From Osmanthus fragrans (lineage: Eukaryota > Streptophyta > Magnoliopsida > Lamiales > Oleaceae), in contig CM033353.1 in the NCBI GenBank assembly GCA_019395295.1, positions 10,321,314 to 10,385,313 on the forward strand: a DNA stretch of 64,000 nucleotides, given 5' to 3'. The position numbers and the translations under genes are program-made. The notes under the pieces are model-generated. The model did no database searches and had not been told where the DNA came from. It saw only the letters and a program-made list of their open reading frames with translations. This document shows, one piece after another, positions 61,023 through 64,000 of this stretch (position 1 is the first letter of the stretch; each line of letters starts with the position of its first letter).

Positions 61023-63344
61023 ATGTCAGACATGGAGTCTTTGTGGAAACTTGTTTATTTGCTGGAACCTGCTCCAGTTACCCTCATTTTGACAGCCATA
61101 GCAGTGACATTTGCATCTGCTACTCGAGCTCTGAATTATGGAAAAGAAATGGAGCGGAACCGCGACTTATCTGAAGTATCCATTATGTTAGACAGGTCTC
61201 AGGCGCTGATGATCCCGATAATGAGCTCTTGCAGCCTGCTTTTGATGTTTTATTTGTTCTCTTCTCTCTCACAACTCCTCACTGCTTTTACTGCAGTTGC
61301 CTCTGCATCAGCTCTGTTCTTCTGCCTATCACCATATGTTAGTCACGTCAAGTCACAATTTGGTGTTTATCTGACCCATATGTATCTCGATGCTGTTCCC
61401 AATCATTTACCCGAACCCAAGGGATTCTACTGTTGATCTGTGTTGCTTTAGTAGTATTGTGGCTTGTATCTGGGCACTGGATTTTGAACAACTTGTTGGG
61501 TATCTCTCTTTGCATCGCTTTTGTCAGCCATGTTCGACTTCCCAACATCAAGATATGTGCACTGCTCCTTGTTTGTCTGTTTGTCTATGACATATTCTGG
61601 GTGTTCTATTCGGAGAGAATTTTTGGAGAAAATGTTATGGTATCTGTAGCGACACAACAAGCGTCTAATCCCGTGCATACAGTGGCTAATAGTTTAAGTC
61701 TTCCTGGATTGCAGTTGATTACAAAAAAACTCGAGTTGCCAGTCAAGATTGTCTTTCCAAGGAATATGCTAGGTAGTGCAATACCTGGAAATAGTGCCTC
61801 TGACTACATGATGCTAGGTCTTGGTGACATGGTAAGATATTTTTTTATTAGTTTTAAGAATCGCATCTATGCCATTAAGGAAAATGATTTAGCATGTTTA
61901 ATTGCAAACCCATCCCCTCTCTACTTTCATCGAAGGTATTGGGGATGGTGGGTTGAATACTTTTGAACCTGCCTTCTGGCATGTTTCTTTACCTGTATTA
62001 TATATTTGGTTGAACTCTAGGTCTAAGCATTCTGTGCAATTCTGTTTGTACAAATTGTTTTGATCTAGTTACTGTTGTTTCAATTAGAACCCTTCAAATG
62101 CAGTCATTTTTCTCATTTGCGTGTAACATCCTTCACTAGATTCTAGTTCTTATTTCTGCTATTAATTTACCATTTATCTGTTGTCAAAGAAATTGTGCTA
62201 TAATGCATCATGAAGTCTTGTGATCAGAATGCAATATTAATCTGAGTTCAATGTCAGATGTTGCCTCCTGCACTAAAATGAAAGGCACAGAATCTTCCTT
62301 TGTATTTTGCTAAATTTGAATCAGATCTAGATGTCTTTGTTGGGGTCTATTCAGATGAGGCTTTAAATATTCCTGTCCCTGATTGTGGTAATGTCTCCCT
62401 GTGGTAGATTCTGTAATAAACTGCTTCCGGCGAGGCCTCAAAATAACTTCTTTTTGAGCTAATGTTACTTAGTTTTCTAACCAAGTATTTGTTGTCTCTG
62501 TAGGTGACCTGTCTGAGTTATTGCTTTACATGATCATCTACTCATGAGTAATTGGGTTAAGATGGCTTGACTTTCCTTTCCTTTTCTATCGTTTAGGTTG
62601 GTCAGTTCTTGTAAGGGTTGTAAAACCATGACTAGACACCTTTACTACATAGTGATCTGTCTTTATTTTTAGTTCCTCTACAACTCATGTTCTGTTTCTT
62701 TGGTGCACTCATCTAATCATGTGAAGTATATTTAGTCACCTCATATGATATTTATAATACAAAATTTGTTACCAAGCAGCAGGTCACAAAACTCATTATC
62801 TCTTATTACCTTAGGATATGAACATTTTATATGTTAGTGTTGGAAATATCATTTAGAAAGAAAAAAAAAAATGAATGAAGACTGAAAGCTACCTTGAAGG
62901 AAAATTTTTGTTTGAATACTTATTATTATATGATACCAAGTGGCGTGTGTAAAGTATTGTTTCACAGTTCATGACTTTTATAACATTTTTGTTTTCCTTC
63001 AGTGGTTTTAGGATGTCGTGATGGCATGCCTTCTTTTTTTGTCCTTCATTGCATTTTGTCTTTCTTGTATAATCCAAGTGCTGCTTGAGAAATATAGTTG
63101 ACAACATTCTGACATCTTGTAATTTCGGAACTTGGTCTTGCAGGCTATTCCTTCAATGCTTGTAGCATTGGTTCTTTTTTTCGATAACAGACAAAGCAAG
63201 GATTCCATGAGCGCCACTGATGTTCAATCTTTGAAGGGGTTTACATATTTTTGGTATGCCCTCTCTGGATATGCAGTTGGACTGGTTGCTGCCTTGTCGG
63301 CTGGAATTTTGTCGCATTCTCCTCAGCCAGCACTTCTGTATCTG
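61023..63344 (+). CDS. SPPL1: Signal peptide peptidase-like 1 (SPPL1), frameshifted, 3' partial
   Basis: Exon 61023-61831 (donor GTAAGAT) and exon 63144-63344 (acceptor CTTGCAG, donor GTATCTC), both phase 0; later exons lie outside the window. The start may be the ATG at 61023 (MSDMESLWK) or 61032 (MESLWK). This is a GxGD-type intramembrane aspartyl protease with several hydrophobic segments: catalytic Asp in VYDIFWV (codon 61589), catalytic GLGD (61817-61828), and the QPALLYL motif (PAL) at the end of the second exon. VATQQASNPVHTVANSLSLP is also typical of plant SPPL1. It would cleave transmembrane segments in endomembranes. At 61365-61366 two extra bases (GT) between QFG and LSDPYVSRCCS shift the frame. 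No other lesion is seen, so this is either a recent mutation or an assembly error. A 5' leader with introns (last acceptor probably TTGCTTTACAG near 60948) precedes the start. Confidence 0.88.
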
Positions 63345-63511
63345 GTATCTCATTGTTTTCTTGCATTCGAACTTTTATCATTGCATGTGCCCAAAACTGG
63401 TTGTTGCCTTGGATATCATTGCATGTGCCCAAAATTTCTATATTCTTTCATTTTTGTAGAGAGATAGTTGCTTACTGCTTGTAATATAGACACAATTTTT
63501 CTGATGTTTTC

Positions 63512-63839
63512 TGTTAAGGTTCTAACTATAAACAGAGCAGATTTCTGTAAGAATAAAAGGAACGACAATATATTTATTGAATTAAAAGAAATTACAGCAA
63601 GAAAGGAAATATCAAATAGCCATTCGAGAGGGCTAAAACTCTCCTAAAGGTCTCCCTTCTACTCACTCAATAATAGCCCCTTTCCACCCTCCCTTCTACC
63701 TTTATTTATAGCTATTTCCTAACTAATTCCCCTCCCCACTTGCCCTGTAACAGAATGTGCTGTTATTCCCTCTTCTTCTAGTTGCTTCTCAATCCTTCTT
63801 GTTTCTTCTAGAATGAGTGAGGTGGATGAGAGCCTATCA
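63512..63839 (-). mobile_element. 3' LTR of a retrotransposon running off the window end
   Basis: TGTTAAGGTTCTAAC to AGAGCCTATCA has TG/CA ends. Directly to its right, TTACCCCCGATTTCC reads on the minus strand as GGAAATCGGGGGTAA, a polypurine tract, so this is the 3' LTR of a minus-strand element whose body lies to the right. TTTATTTATAGC and AATAAATATATTG-like signals on the minus strand fit LTR promoter/poly(A) regions. It sits in the intron after the second SPPL1 exon. A G-run of about 14 lies near 63880. Confidence 0.75.
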
Positions 63840-64000
63840 TTACCCCCGATTTCCAAATCCACCTTGTCCACAAGGGGGTGGGGGGGGGGGGGGTGTTAGG
63901 GAAGTGTTGGTGCCACCAATTGCCTGCTCTTCCATCGTCACAGTTCTGGGAGGGAAGATTTTTGTTCTTTTTGAAGTCCCATAACCAGTTGGATCATCAA

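Noticed and set aside
1..64000. CRISPR arrays, bacterial operons or ribosome binding sites
   Set aside because: The window is plant nuclear DNA with introns, plant retrotransposons and MITEs. The tandem repeats found are minisatellites without unique spacers.

Overview
This is nuclear DNA of a flowering plant, probably a eudicot. The evidence is a plant-type histone H3.1, an actin-depolymerizing factor whose first exon is only the start codon, a plant signal-peptide-peptidase-like gene, decayed copies of plastid ribosomal protein S20 and a patellin, and dense nested plant transposons in AT-rich intergenic DNA. Only three ordinary host genes are visible: histone H3.1 (10785-11195, +), ADF (35293-36707, -) and the 5' part of an SPPL1-like intramembrane protease (61023 to beyond the window end, +, with a 2-bp frameshift).

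Layout. 1756-8407 is a Mutator-like element (MULE) with about 570-bp terminal inverted repeats (TIRs) and a perfect 9-bp target duplication. It carries two convergent genes read inward from the TIRs: a FAR1-type transposase (four introns, one in-frame nonsense codon) and a small CCHC + GRF zinc-finger protein. 10.4-11.2 kb is the H3.1 gene with octamer, CCAAT and TATA elements. 11.5-15.4 kb holds a Tourist-like MITE and a decayed DD39D mariner element that contains a tandem MITE dimer. 17.4-31.1 kb is a nested mosaic of Athila-like Ty3/gypsy sequence on the minus strand, with one LTR split by a 285-bp TRIM. 32406-34313 is a non-autonomous CACTA element. ADF follows. 38116-42065 is a Ty1/copia element on the minus strand that has lost its reverse transcriptase and RNase H. 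43.8-46.3 kb has two foldback MITEs with 9-bp duplications. 48657-52597 is a decayed hAT element containing a 960-bp Tourist-like foldback. 55.6-56.8 kb has a GGTCACA minisatellite and CCA-rich DNA. 57.6-59.6 kb holds fragments of host genes (plastid RPS20, patellin). SPPL1 fills the right end, and a minus-strand LTR retrotransposon starts inside its second visible intron.

Most DNA here is transposon-derived. Termini and target duplications could be read directly for many elements, so insertion order is partly resolved: MITE dimer into mariner, TRIM into gypsy LTR, Tourist foldback into hAT, small MITE into MULE-type foldback. The most interesting unit is the two-gene MULE, which recalls the mudrA/mudrB layout of maize MuDR but has a GRF/CCHC protein as its second gene.
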